DNA from: Cotesia glomerata
Taxonomy: Eukaryota; Arthropoda; Insecta; Hymenoptera; Braconidae
NCBI RefSeq assembly: GCF_020080835.1
Contig: NC_058165.1
Location: 4,439,771 to 4,503,770 of the forward strand
DNA length: 64,000 bases
Reading direction: 5' to 3'
A program made the position numbers and the translations under genes. A model generated the notes under the pieces. That model was not told the origin of the DNA. It saw only the letters and a list, made by a program, of their open reading frames with translations, and ran no database searches. Every line of letters starts with the position of its first letter. Position 1 is the first letter of the stretch. Shown here piece by piece: positions 63,401 to 64,000 of this stretch.

Positions 63401-64000
63401 GTACAATTTCAAGCGTTTAGGTATAGAATTGGCGGGAAGTTGCAGGGATGGCCTTCAGGGTCAACCGTTTTCCTAATTTTTAACTTCCCGCTAAGAAAAT
63501 TGAAAATTTTCAAAAAACGGGAAGTTATTGTTTTCACCCCGTTTTTCGAAAATCGAGTATTCATGAGATCTCGACGTTTTGAGGTCCTAGGAAGCTTTCC
63601 TGACTATTTCCGCGGTGATGTCACCGTGTCTGTATGTATGTATGTGTGTGTGTGTATGTATGTAAATCTCTCATAACTTTTGAACGGATCATCCGATTCG
63701 ATCGAAATAAGCGGTGTTCTGAAAAGTTCCTTTGCCCCTAGAATTATGATACTAATTTACAGAATTTGAGTCGATCAATTTTGAGAAATCTCAAAAATAA
63801 AATTTCCAAAAATTCGTTTTTTTGAAATATCTTTTGAACGGCTAAACCGATCAATTCCAAAAACTAATCAGCTTTCAACCTTAAAAAAACCACGTCGATT
63901 GCCACCAACCCGGTCAAAATCGGTTGATTTATTCGTGAGATATCGTTGTCGAAAAAAATTGAAAAAAATGTTTTTTTTCAGAATTGCTATGAAATTTTTA

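Larger units (their letters stand above)
62390..64000. repeat. Two direct copies of an ~0.5-kb repeat, the second running off the window
   Basis: Both copies have AAGTTATTGTTTTCACCCCG, a CCTAGGAAGCTT(T)CCTGACTA block, a GT-rich run, ATAACTTTTGAACG, and AATCGGTTGATTC(A/G)TTCGTGAG-like phrases (copy 1 at 62420-63130, copy 2 at 63510-64000). Coding is absent. The family is not identified; such phrases occur widely in insect genomes. Confidence 0.65.

Overview
The window is very AT-rich, intron-rich animal DNA. Three protein genes of insect type, all on the minus strand, sit in a dense bed of mobile elements. Small hymenopteran-like exons, extreme AT content and abundant Helitrons and MITEs suggest a hymenopteran, perhaps a parasitoid wasp; this is inference, because no species marker is visible.

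Genes, left to right. (1) An SLC17-type major-facilitator transporter (sialin / inorganic phosphate cotransporter-like): six coding exons between 14598 and 1. The 3' end lies outside the window; a 5' UTR exon at 14989 and possibly a first exon near 24.6-24.8 kb precede it. (2) A proline-rich-tailed annexin of the AnxB11 type: seven coding exons, 40311 to 29034, 522 residues, complete. (3) The ubiquitin-chain elongation factor E4B (Ube4B/Ufd2): five coding exons, 61722 to 51346, 1122 residues, complete. All three reading frames join cleanly across GT-AG introns. They show no obvious functional link (membrane transport, Ca2+/phospholipid binding, ubiquitin ligation).

Everything else is introns and spacers filled with repeats. 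Recognised families: three Helitron families with TC 5' ends, a 3' hairpin plus CTAG and A^T insertion sites; TA-flanked Tc1/mariner-like MITEs; TTAA-flanked elements; one hAT-like MITE with an 8-bp duplication; a long-TIR GGGTGGC family; a TAAGG..CCTTA family; large palindromes; LINE fragments; a solo LTR; and tRNA-, 5S- and 18S-rRNA-derived sequences. Many are nested, and several copies supply the empty site for another copy's insertion.

The most striking region is 0.6-7.1 kb, in the transporter's intron. A Helitron tandem array holds a TIR element, which holds a solo LTR. The LTR was split by a foldback element and then by a LINE; the foldback carries a decayed ubiquitin-specific-protease-like gene fragment and a tRNA/5S-like SINE, and the LINE carries a MITE. 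A second notable site, 16.0-16.3 kb, holds two pieces of 18S rRNA fused to a repeat tail. No CRISPR array, operon or prokaryotic feature is present, and no intact transposase or reverse transcriptase was found.
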